64,000 nt of DNA. Source: Limnohabitans sp. (lineage in GTDB: Bacteria; Pseudomonadota; Gammaproteobacteria; Burkholderiales; Burkholderiaceae_C). The notes below the pieces were generated by a model. The model was not told the DNA's origin and did not search any database. It saw nothing but the letters and a program-made list of their open reading frames with translations. Made by a program: the position numbers and the translations under genes. This document shows positions 56,874 to 64,000 of this stretch, piece by piece (position 1 is the stretch's first letter; the number at the start of each line of letters is the position of its first letter). The stretch spans positions 62,001 to 126,000 of the forward strand of contig JAOATL010000024.1 in the NCBI GenBank assembly GCA_030158125.1, written 5' to 3'.

Positions 56874-57512
56874 ATGACCACAGAGACATCATCCCAAGAC
56901 AACTTGCCCGAGCAAGAGGGCGCTGGCACTGCGCCCACACGCAAGCGCCCCAAGCCCGGCGAGCGCCGTTTGCAAATTTTGCAAACCTTGGCGGGCATGC
57001 TAGAGCAGCCCGGCGCAGAGCGCATTACCACGGCTGCTTTGTCAGCCAAGTTGGGTGTGAGTGAAGCGGCCTTGTACCGTCACTTTGCCAGCAAAGCGCA
57101 AATGTTTGAAGGCCTGATTGATTTTGTGGAGCAGTCGGTGTTTGCGTTTGTGCGCCAAATTGCCGATCGCGAGCCTGCAGGTCCTGCGCAAGTGGCACGT
57201 ACCGTGGCGCTCATTTTGCAATTTGCCGAAAAGAACCCCGGCATGGCGCGCGTCATGACGGGTGATGCGCTGGTGTTTGAAAACGAGCGCTTGCAAGAGC
57301 GCATGAATTTGCTGTTCGACAAACTCGAAAGCACTTTCAAGCAGTCTTTGCGTGATGGCGGCATTCAAAGCGATACGCCCACCGTGGACGCGCAAGTCAC
57401 GGCCTCGTTGTTGGTCGCTTTCATGATGGGTCGCATGCAACGCTTTGCCCGTTCAGGCTTTAAGCGTTTGCCTTCAGAGAATTTGCAGGCCTCTTTGGCG
57501 CGCATTTTGTAA
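56874..57512 (+). CDS. slmA: Nucleoid occlusion factor SlmA (TetR-like)
   Basis: SlmA binds chromosomal sites and blocks FtsZ assembly over the nucleoid. The 212 residues have an SlmA/Ttk-type TetR domain: KPGERRLQILQTLAGMLEQPGAERITTAALSAKLGVSEAALYRHFASKAQMFEGLI, followed by FAEKNPGMARVMTGDALVFENERLQERM. The ATG at 56874 has AAGGGA upstream and beats a TTG at 56856. Position after argB is typical of betaproteobacteria. Confidence 0.88.
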   Translation: MTTETSSQDNLPEQEGAGTAPTRKRPKPGERRLQILQTLAGMLEQPGAERITTAALSAKLGVSEAALYRHFASKAQMFEGLIDFVEQSVFAFVRQIADREPAGPAQVARTVALILQFAEKNPGMARVMTGDALVFENERLQERMNLLFDKLESTFKQSLRDGGIQSDTPTVDAQVTASLLVAFMMGRMQRFARSGFKRLPSENLQASLARIL

Positions 57513-57528
57513 ACCCAAGCGCCCAAGA

Positions 57529-57556
57529 AAAAAAGGCACCGCAAGGTGCCTTTTTT
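57529..57556. terminator. Bidirectional terminator between slmA and the mannonate dehydratase gene
   Basis: AAAAAAGGCACC, loop GCAA, GGTGCCTTTTTT: a symmetrical stem with a T-run in either direction. It ends both convergent transcripts. Confidence 0.95.
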
Positions 57557-57575
57557 GTGCCGGACATTGTTTGAA

Positions 57576-58787
57576 TTACCAACTCCACAAAGTGCCGTCG
57601 TGTTGTAGGCGGTTCACTGGCAAATAGGCGCGCTGATACGGATACTTGGCCGCCAGTTTTTCATCAATGTCCACGCCGTGGCCAGGTGACTCGCCGCAAT
57701 ACAGCATGCCCTTCTCAAAGCGCCAATCGTGCGGAAACACCGACAGCATTTCTTCGCTGTGCGCCATGTGTTCTTGAATGCCAAAGTTGGGCACCCAGGT
57801 GTCAAAGTGCAAAGCAGCGCCCATGCAAACGGGCGACATGTCGGTGGCGCCGTGGCAGCCGGTGCGCACTTGGTACAAGCTGGCCAAGTTGGCAATGACG
57901 CGCAAATGCGTGATGCCGCCCGCGTGCGTGACGGTGGTGCGGATGTAATCGATGAGTTGCTGCTCGAGCAAATCTTTGCAATCCCACACTGTGTTGAAAA
58001 TCTCGCCGACCGCCAAAGGTGTGGTGGTGTGGTGGCGAATGAGCTTGAAGGCTTCTTGGTTCTCGGCGGGTGTGGGGTCTTCTAGCCAGAACAAGTGGAA
58101 GGGCTCCAGTTCTTTGCCCAAGCGGCCCGCCTCAATGGGTGTGAGGCGGTGATGGGCGTCGTGCAATAAATGCGTGTCGGGTCCTACGGCTTCGCGCACA
58201 GCTTGGAACAAGCCAGGTGTGTGACGCAAATACTTTTCGGTGCTCCAGTCGTGCTCGCCAGGCAAGGGACCGTCGGCAGGTTCGTACATGCGGCCGTTGC
58301 CACTCACGCCATAAACTTTGTTCAGGCCTGGAATGCCGCTTTGTGCGCGAATGGCCAAATAGCCCATTTCTTTGTGGCGCAAGACTTCGTCCACTGTTTC
58401 TGCGGTGTCGCGGCCCGTGGCGTGGGCATATGACATGATGCCGGTACGGCTTCTGCCCCCCAACAATTGGTAAAGCGGTTGCCCTGCAATTTTGGCTTTG
58501 ATGTCCCACAGCGCCGTGTCCACGGCGGCAATGGCGGTCATCGTCACAGGGCCTCTGCGCCAGTAAGCGCCCTTGTAAAGGTACTGCCAAATGTCTTCAA
58601 TTTGCTGAGGGTCACGGCCTATCAAGCAAGGGATGACGTGCTCTTCTAAGTAACTCACCACGGACAATTCGCGGCCATTGAGCGTGGCGTCGCCAATGCC
58701 TGTCAGGCCTTCGTCGGTTTCAATTTTGAGCGTGACGAAATTGCGGCCGGGGCAGCAAACAATGACGCGAGCAGCGGTGATTTTCAT
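57576..58787 (-). CDS. manD: D-mannonate dehydratase, enolase superfamily (ManD)
   Basis: ManD dehydrates D-mannonate to 2-keto-3-deoxygluconate in glucuronate catabolism. The 403-residue protein has the enolase-superfamily N-terminal cap ([34 protein letters not shown]) and a barrel with [38 protein letters not shown] and [14 protein letters not shown]. These hold the metal-binding acids and the His/Tyr pair of ManD. Some members have low activity on D-gluconate. It is the last gene of the leftward uronate operon. Confidence 0.9.
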   Translation of the reverse strand: MKITAARVIVCCPGRNFVTLKIETDEGLTGIGDATLNGRELSVVSYLEEHVIPCLIGRDPQQIEDIWQYLYKGAYWRRGPVTMTAIAAVDTALWDIKAKIAGQPLYQLLGGRSRTGIMSYAHATGRDTAETVDEVLRHKEMGYLAIRAQSGIPGLNKVYGVSGNGRMYEPADGPLPGEHDWSTEKYLRHTPGLFQAVREAVGPDTHLLHDAHHRLTPIEAGRLGKELEPFHLFWLEDPTPAENQEAFKLIRHHTTTPLAVGEIFNTVWDCKDLLEQQLIDYIRTTVTHAGGITHLRVIANLASLYQVRTGCHGATDMSPVCMGAALHFDTWVPNFGIQEHMAHSEEMLSVFPHDWRFEKGMLYCGESPGHGVDIDEKLAAKYPYQRAYLPVNRLQHDGTLWSW

Positions 58788-58814
58788 AAAGAGGCTATTG
58801 ATGAAGGTTGCGGT

Positions 58815-60227
58815 TTAGGCGTCTAAGGTGATGGCAAATCTCACCGTGGCATCCACGCCTTGATGGATCACTTGATCGTGCCAATAGGCCACGCGTTCAG
58901 CCCATTGCGCGTTCTGAGGCAAGTCAGTGCCCCACAAGTCTTGCCGAGACAACAAAGCTTTTAAGCTGCCAGCTGCGTCTGCTACTTGGTTTTTACCGAC
59001 GGCCAATAAGCTCTCCGCTTGCGGATCGTTCAATGTGTAGGCATTTCCTTGTTCATCCACAGCCAACGTGTAGCGCAAGAAAATAGCGGCCGCCAAAGCA
59101 TGGTGTTCAAAAGACTGGCCTTGGGCCATTTGCCCCAAGACAGAGGGCGGCCAGCGTTGCGGAATTTTTTGTGAACTGTCGGTGGCAATTTGATGCACGC
59201 TGTGCTTCAAATAAGGGTTGCCAAAACGTTGGATGAGTGCGTCGCGGTAGTCGGCCCAGTCGGCGCGGCTTAAGTGCGGCGCCACTTCGTGGCTCATCAA
59301 ACGATCAACAAACTCACGGATGTGGTCTGCACCAATGCAAGTGGCAATGTAGGGACGGCCCGTGATGGCGCCCATCAGGGCCATGGCCGAGTGACTGCCG
59401 TTGAGCATGCGAAGTTTCGCTTCCTCGTAGCTGTGCACTTGCGACGTAACGCGCACACCGCACTTGGTCAGCAAAGCCGCATCGGCGGGGTCGACAAACT
59501 TGTCTTCAATCACCCATTCCCAAAAAGTTTCGGTGCTGAGCGCGCAGTCGTCGATCAAGCCCAACGTGTCTTTGGCCGCAGCGGCCACTTCCTCCGTGGC
59601 GGCAGGCACGATGCGATCGACCATGCTGCAAGGGAAGGCGCAGTGCGTGTCCATCCACTGCATCAACGCCACGTCTTGCGCTGTGGCTGTTGCGTGAATC
59701 AGGGCTTGAAGTTTGTGGCCGTTGCCTTGCAGGTTGTCGCACGAGGCAATGGTGAGGCCGGGCAGTGCGGCAGCTTGGCGCAAACGCAGGCCATCTATCA
59801 GCAGCTGGGCCAAAGCAGGCGTGTAGCCTTTTTCTGTCACGGTGAGGGTGATCCAGCGGGTGCTTTTGGCTGCAATGGCGTTCAATACGTTTGGTCGTTC
59901 GGTTGTCGCCACACTGGTTTGCCAGAGTGCACCCGGCACTTGCCATTCGATGCCCGTGGCGCCGGCAATGCGCACCGCATACAAGCCATCTTGGGCGCGC
60001 AGTTTGCTGACCAAGCCAGGTTGGGTCATGCCGACGCCATGGATGCCCCAACGCGCATCGCCCTCGCGCAGCAGCTGCTCAAACACCATGGCTTGGTGCG
60101 CGCGGTGAAATGCGCCCAAGCCCAAATGCACAACCCCTGCTTCTGCCGGGCAAGGTGCATCGCTTGGCGTTTTAACGGACGCGGGAATGTGCGCAAGCGT
60201 GGCGCGAGAGAGTTGAAGTTCAGACAT
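58815..60227 (-). CDS. Mannitol dehydrogenase family protein, probable D-fructuronate/tagaturonate reductase
   Basis: A 470-residue polyol-specific long-chain dehydrogenase: VVHLGLGAFHRAHQAMVFEQLLREGDARWGIHGVGM at the N-terminus, MVDRIVPA, and the catalytic-Lys region LRMLNGSHSAMALMG (Lys shifted as in UxuB/UxaB-like members). In this operon it most likely reduces fructuronate to mannonate for ManD. UxuB and UxaB types cannot be separated by eye. Its first 8 bp overlap the preceding dehydrogenase. Confidence 0.85.
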   Translation of the reverse strand: MSELQLSRATLAHIPASVKTPSDAPCPAEAGVVHLGLGAFHRAHQAMVFEQLLREGDARWGIHGVGMTQPGLVSKLRAQDGLYAVRIAGATGIEWQVPGALWQTSVATTERPNVLNAIAAKSTRWITLTVTEKGYTPALAQLLIDGLRLRQAAALPGLTIASCDNLQGNGHKLQALIHATATAQDVALMQWMDTHCAFPCSMVDRIVPAATEEVAAAAKDTLGLIDDCALSTETFWEWVIEDKFVDPADAALLTKCGVRVTSQVHSYEEAKLRMLNGSHSAMALMGAITGRPYIATCIGADHIREFVDRLMSHEVAPHLSRADWADYRDALIQRFGNPYLKHSVHQIATDSSQKIPQRWPPSVLGQMAQGQSFEHHALAAAIFLRYTLAVDEQGNAYTLNDPQAESLLAVGKNQVADAAGSLKALLSRQDLWGTDLPQNAQWAERVAYWHDQVIHQGVDATVRFAITLDA

Positions 60228-61278
60228 GTCGATTTTTCAGTTTGGCTTCGGAGGCTTGAATTTCTGACCATGTGGCGTCGTCGATCCAAATGCCGTTTTG
60301 CGTGCGGTCAGCGCGTGCTGTGCGCTCGGGTTCACCGGCCAACATCACACCTTCGGTGCCTGGTGCATCGGGGCTTTGACGCAACCAATCTTCAAAGGCC
60401 AAAGCTTCTTTTTCAAAACTGTCTTGCGTGCCTAGGCGCACAGGATCGATGATCATGGTGAGCATGCCATTGAGCACGGCGCGTTTGTCATCGGCTTCGC
60501 GGTGCCAAGTGCCACCCCCTGTGAGCGCACCGCCTAACAATTCACAGGCCATGGCCATGCCAAAGCCTTTGTGGTCGCCAAAAGTCATGAGCGCGCCAAA
60601 CAAACCATTCGATTGCGGCACCACCACCACACCGGGGTTGTTGGTGGGATGGCCTTTTTCATCGATCAAATAACCGTCGGGCACTTGTTCGCCTTTGTTG
60701 TGCGCCACGCGCATTTTGCCTTGGGCCACACGGCTGGTGGCAAAGTCGAGCACGAAGGGTTTTCGCTTGCCCATCGGTACGCCAATGCAGCAAGGGTTGG
60801 TGCCAAAGCGACCATCACCTCCGCCAAAGGGTGCCACCACAGGGCGAGACAAGACATTGACAAAATGCACGGATACCAAGCCTTGCGCCACCGCCATTTC
60901 GGCAAAGTGACCAATGCGGCCCAAGTGATGCGAGCGACTGAGTGCCACTGTGCACACACCATATTGTTTGGCGCGCTCGATGCCCATCTGCATGGCTTGC
61001 ACACCTGTGATTTGGCCGTAACCACGCTGGCCATCCAAGTTCAGCAAGGGGCCGGTGTCGAGTACCACTTTGACGCCGGTGTTGGGGTTCAGGCCACCTT
61101 CCAAAACGGCATCGACATAGCGCGGCACCATGCCCACACCATGCGAGTCATGGCCACTTAAATTGGCCATGACCAAATTGGCGGCCACTTGCTCGGCTTC
61201 TGCCGCCTCGCTGCCGGCCATTTGAATGATGCCGGCAATTTGTTGTTGCAGTTGTGCGGCGGGAATGCATTGACTCAT
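60220..61278 (-). CDS. Malate/L-lactate dehydrogenase family oxidoreductase (YiaK/Ldh2 type)
   Basis: A 352-residue NAD(P)H-dependent 2-oxoacid reductase of the malate/L-lactate dehydrogenase superfamily: LSGHDSHGVGMVPRYV (catalytic His), SRSHHLGRIGHFAEMAVAQG, FGTNPCCIGVPMG and FGDHKGFGMAMACELLGG. Relatives reduce 2,3-diketo-L-gulonate or other 2-oxoacids. It lies 53 bp after the altronate dehydratase gene and overlaps the next gene, so it belongs to the uronate operon, but no reaction in the standard pathway needs it. Confidence 0.84.
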   Translation of the reverse strand: MSQCIPAAQLQQQIAGIIQMAGSEAAEAEQVAANLVMANLSGHDSHGVGMVPRYVDAVLEGGLNPNTGVKVVLDTGPLLNLDGQRGYGQITGVQAMQMGIERAKQYGVCTVALSRSHHLGRIGHFAEMAVAQGLVSVHFVNVLSRPVVAPFGGGDGRFGTNPCCIGVPMGKRKPFVLDFATSRVAQGKMRVAHNKGEQVPDGYLIDEKGHPTNNPGVVVVPQSNGLFGALMTFGDHKGFGMAMACELLGGALTGGGTWHREADDKRAVLNGMLTMIIDPVRLGTQDSFEKEALAFEDWLRQSPDAPGTEGVMLAGEPERTARADRTQNGIWIDDATWSEIQASEAKLKNRHV

Positions 61279-61331
61279 AAAAACTTTCTATCCGTGAGGC
61301 GCCACACACATGGCATGGCAACAGAAGTGGC

Positions 61332-62858
61332 TTACATCACTGCGCCAACTTGCCAAGGCACAAATTCGTTTTGGCCATAGCCATGCCGTTCGCTCTTGGT
61401 GGGTTCGCCTGAAGCCGCCTTCAAAATCATTTCGAAAATGCGTTGACCCATGTCGGCAATGCTGACACCGCCGTCCACAATTTCACCGCAGTTGAGGTCC
61501 ATGTCCTCTTCTTGTTTCTTCCACAAAGCGGAGTTGGTAGAAAACTTCAAACTGGGTGAGGGCGCACAACCGTATGCGCTGCCACGACCGGTGGTGAAGC
61601 AAATGAGGTTGGCGCCGCCGGCTACTTGGCCAGTGGCACTGACAGGGTCGTAGCCGGGCGTGTCCATGTAGACAAAACCATGCGTGTTGACGGGTTCTGC
61701 ATATTCATAAACCGCCTGCAGGTTGCTGGTGCCGCCTTTGGCCACCGCGCCCAGCGATTTTTCTAAGATGGTGGTGAGACCGCCTGCTTTGTTGCCAGGC
61801 GAGGGGTTGTTGTTCATTTCGCCGCCGTTGATCTCGGTGTATTTTTCCCACCAGTGAATGCGGTCAATCAGTTTTTGGGCCACTTCTGGCTTGACAGCCC
61901 GGCGCGTGAGCAAGTGTTCAGCACCATAAATTTCGGGTGTTTCACTGAGGATGGCCGTACCGCCGTGTTGTACCAACAAGTCGACTGCAGCACCCAGTGC
62001 TGGGTTGGCGCTGATGCCCGAGTAACCATCGGAGCCGCCGCATTGCAGGCCCACAGTAATGTGTTCTGCGCTGCAAGGCTCGCGCTTGACTTGATTGGCG
62101 CGGGGCAGCATTTCTTCGATGAGGGCGATGCCTTTTTCAACCGTCAGGCGTGTGCCGCCGGTGTCTTGAATGTTGAACACCTTGAGGGTGTCGCCTTCTC
62201 GCAAGCTGCTGTGGGCCAACCACGTGTTGAGTTGATTGGTTTCGCAGCCCAAGCCCACGACCACCACGCCCCAGAAGTTGGCGTGTGTGGCGTAGCCTGC
62301 CAAGGTGCGCTCCAGCAGTTTCATGCCCAAGCCTTCGGTGTCCATGCCGCAGCCTGTGCCGTGTGTGAGGGCCACCACGCCATCGACGTTGGGAAAGTTA
62401 GCAAGCGCTGCAGGGTTGTTGCGTTTTGAAAAATGATCGGCAATGGCGCGCGCAGCCGTGGCGGAGCAATTGACGCTAGACAGCACACCAATGTAGTTGC
62501 GCGTGGCCACGCGGCCATCGCTGCGCTTGATGCCCATGAAGGTGGCTTGCTTGCTGGGTGCTTCAGGTTTGACGTCTTGGCCGATGGCGTAGTCACGCTC
62601 AAAGTTGCCTTTTTCAGGGCCCATGTTGAGGTTGTGCGTGTGCACGTGCTCGCCGGGTTGAATGGCGGCACTGGCGAAGCCAATGATTTGGTTGTAACGG
62701 CGAACGGGCTGGCCTGCTTGTATTGCGCGCGTCGCTATTTTGTGACCGGGCGGTACCAAGCCGCGCACGGCCACGCCATCGACGCTGCTGCCACTCATCA
62801 GTTGCGAACGCGCAATGACCACGTCATCGGCGGGATGGAGTCGAATGAAAAGGCTCAT
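61332..62858 (-). CDS. uxaA: Altronate dehydratase
   Basis: UxaA dehydrates D-altronate to 2-keto-3-deoxygluconate in galacturonate catabolism. The 508 residues join an N-terminal SAF domain (about 1-95; RLHPADDVVIARSQLMSG) and the large dehydratase domain with RNYIGVLSSVNCSATAARAIADHF, HGTGCGMDTEGLGMKLLERTLAGYATHANFWGVVVVGLGCETNQ and LQCGGSDGYSGISANPALG. The Cys residues fit iron binding. It starts 9 bp after the TRAP permease stop. Confidence 0.93.
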   Translation of the reverse strand: MSLFIRLHPADDVVIARSQLMSGSSVDGVAVRGLVPPGHKIATRAIQAGQPVRRYNQIIGFASAAIQPGEHVHTHNLNMGPEKGNFERDYAIGQDVKPEAPSKQATFMGIKRSDGRVATRNYIGVLSSVNCSATAARAIADHFSKRNNPAALANFPNVDGVVALTHGTGCGMDTEGLGMKLLERTLAGYATHANFWGVVVVGLGCETNQLNTWLAHSSLREGDTLKVFNIQDTGGTRLTVEKGIALIEEMLPRANQVKREPCSAEHITVGLQCGGSDGYSGISANPALGAAVDLLVQHGGTAILSETPEIYGAEHLLTRRAVKPEVAQKLIDRIHWWEKYTEINGGEMNNNPSPGNKAGGLTTILEKSLGAVAKGGTSNLQAVYEYAEPVNTHGFVYMDTPGYDPVSATGQVAGGANLICFTTGRGSAYGCAPSPSLKFSTNSALWKKQEEDMDLNCGEIVDGGVSIADMGQRIFEMILKAASGEPTKSERHGYGQNEFVPWQVGAVM

Positions 62859-62867
62859 GGTGTGTTC

Positions 62868-64000
62868 TCAATAAAACTGCTTAGGCAACCACAGGACCAA
62901 GCTGGGAAAATACGTGATGACGACCAGGCTGCCCAACAAGGGGAAGAGCCAAGGCAAGATGGCTGCAGTGGTTCTTTCTACGCTGAGTTTGGCCACACGC
63001 GCCAGCACAAACAAGACCATGCCCATGGGGGGGTGCAGCAAGCCAATCATGAGGTTGAGCACCATGACCAAGCCAAAGTGAACCAAGTCAATGCCCAACT
63101 TTTGACAGATGGGAACCAAGATGGGAACCAAGATGGTGATGGCCGCCGTGGGCTCCAAGAAGCAACCTACAAACAACATCAGCAAGTTGACCAGCAGCAA
63201 AAACTTCCAGGGCTCTTGCGTGAAACCCAACACCCAATCGCTGATGGCGGCCGTCACCCCCGTGGCTGTGAGCATCCAACCAAAAATACTGGCAGCCGCC
63301 ACAATGAACATGACAGTGGCCGTGGTTTCAACGGTGTCTAAGCAAATCTTCACAAACATTTTGAAGTGAAGGGTGCGATACCAGAAGAAGCCCAACACAA
63401 TGGCCCAAACGCAGGCTGCAATGGCGCCTTCCGTGGGTGTGAATACACCGGTGGTCATGCCGCCAATGAGCAACACAGGCGTCATGATGGGGAGCACGGC
63501 TTGAAAGTTGAATAACTTGTCTGCGGCAAACAAAACGATCAGGGCCCCAAACACAGTCAATTGCGCAGGTGTTTCAAGTTGGGTCACACAGTACCAAATG
63601 CACACCGGCCAAGCAATGACAACAGCCGTCTCTGCCAATGCCTTGAAAACGCGTGGCCAATTGAAGGGCACGTCAGAGCCCCAATTGTTTTTGTGTGCAA
63701 AGTAAGCCACGGTGATCATCATGAGGAGCCCCATCATGACGCCTGGCAAGATGCCTGCTAAAAACAGTGAGCCTACTGACACGTTGGCCATCATGCCGTA
63801 AATGACAAAGGGCAAGCTGGGGGGAATGATGGGGCCCAATGTGGCCGATGCCGCTGTCACGCCCACCGCAAATTCGGTGCTGTAACCATGGTCTTTCATG
63901 GCCTTGATTTCGATGGTGCCAAGGCCGGCCGCGTCGGCAATGGCGGTACCGCTCATGCCAGCAAACACCACAGAGCCCACCACATTGACGTGGCCCAAGC
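62868..64000 (-). CDS. TRAP transporter large permease (DctM family), 5' end outside window
   Basis: DctM-type subunits carry organic acids across the inner membrane with a binding protein (DctP) and small subunit (DctQ). The 377 visible codons enter from the right edge in frame (LGHVNVVGSVVFAGMSGTAIADAAGLGTIEIKAM), so the N-terminal part is missing; the apparent TTG start at 63998 is internal. Eight or more hydrophobic segments and TLGPIIPPSLPFVIYGMMANVSVGSLFLAGILPGVMMG are present. Being first in a uronate operon, it probably imports hexuronates. A 12-bp tandem repeat at 63108-63136 encodes a repeated ILVP. Confidence 0.93.
   Translation of the reverse strand, partial: LGHVNVVGSVVFAGMSGTAIADAAGLGTIEIKAMKDHGYSTEFAVGVTAASATLGPIIPPSLPFVIYGMMANVSVGSLFLAGILPGVMMGLLMMITVAYFAHKNNWGSDVPFNWPRVFKALAETAVVIAWPVCIWYCVTQLETPAQLTVFGALIVLFAADKLFNFQAVLPIMTPVLLIGGMTTGVFTPTEGAIAACVWAIVLGFFWYRTLHFKMFVKICLDTVETTATVMFIVAAASIFGWMLTATGVTAAISDWVLGFTQEPWKFLLLVNLLMLFVGCFLEPTAAITILVPILVPICQKLGIDLVHFGLVMVLNLMIGLLHPPMGMVLFVLARVAKLSVERTTAAILPWLFPLLGSLVVITYFPSLVLWLPKQFY

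Noticed and set aside
63108-63136. 12-bp tandem repeat GATGGGAACCAA in the TRAP permease gene
   Set aside because: It encodes the repeated ILVP that is normal in this transmembrane segment, so it is not a regulatory or mobile element.

Overview
The window is a 64 kb stretch of a chromosome from a betaproteobacterium, most likely Burkholderiales, family Comamonadaceae (a Limnohabitans/Rhodoferax-like freshwater organism). This rests on flagellar gene order, IcmF, the 2-aminobenzoyl-CoA enzymes and overall protein similarity recalled from memory; the genus is a guess. Coding density is very high: no gap reaches 300 bp, and many genes overlap by ATGA or TGATG. I saw no IS elements, CRISPR arrays, rRNA or tRNA genes.

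Region 1 (1-10.7 kb) is flagellar. fliM (cut by the window edge), fliL and fliK run leftward. flhA-flhF-flhG-fliA-fliS and motA-motB run rightward. The fliK/flhA gap carries a near-perfect sigma-54 (-24/-12) promoter for flhA and a weaker one facing fliK. A sigma-28 promoter precedes fliS. rpoN itself lies at 28-29.6 kb.

Region 2 (10.7-18.6 kb) is a translationally coupled operon matching the aerobic 2-aminobenzoyl-CoA (anthranilate) hybrid pathway: a monooxygenase/old-yellow-enzyme fusion, SDR, MarR, enoyl-CoA hydratase, acyl-CoA dehydrogenase, CoA ligase and RidA. A good sigma-70 promoter with a palindrome just after its -10 box precedes it. Region 3 (18.6-25.5 kb) is a second, less familiar catabolic unit: MarR plus flavin reductase, divergent from a NicX-like ring-cleaving dioxygenase, an alpha/beta hydrolase, an acyl-CoA-dehydrogenase-fold protein lacking the usual catalytic Glu, and a CoA ligase. 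A fluoroacetate-dehalogenase-like hydrolase follows. This is the best candidate for an undescribed pathway in the window.

Region 4 (25.5-37.3 kb, leftward) is mostly housekeeping: YecA/SEC-C protein, PIN protein, RlmL-like methyltransferase, rpoN, lptB, lptA, a DsbA-like protein, a SPOR protein and argS, then lysR, a CaiB-family CoA-transferase and HMG-CoA lyase. Region 5 (37.5-44.9 kb) holds malate synthase G, a class II amidotransferase, gshB and the fused isobutyryl-CoA mutase icmF under a MerR-type operator/promoter.

Region 6 (45-47.4 kb) is a sulfide/persulfide module: two YeeE/YedE half-transporters divergent from a CsoR-family repressor with unusual Cys spacing and a persulfide dioxygenase-rhodanese fusion. 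Region 7 (47.4-51.8 kb) has three amide/peptide hydrolases (M20, amidase, MlrC-like M81). Region 8 (51.9-57.5 kb) has coaX, a TetR regulator, a phasin, rfbB-rfbD, argB and slmA. Region 9 (57.6 kb to the end) is a leftward hexuronate operon: TRAP permease, altronate dehydratase, a malate/lactate-type dehydrogenase, a mannitol-dehydrogenase-family oxidoreductase and mannonate dehydratase.
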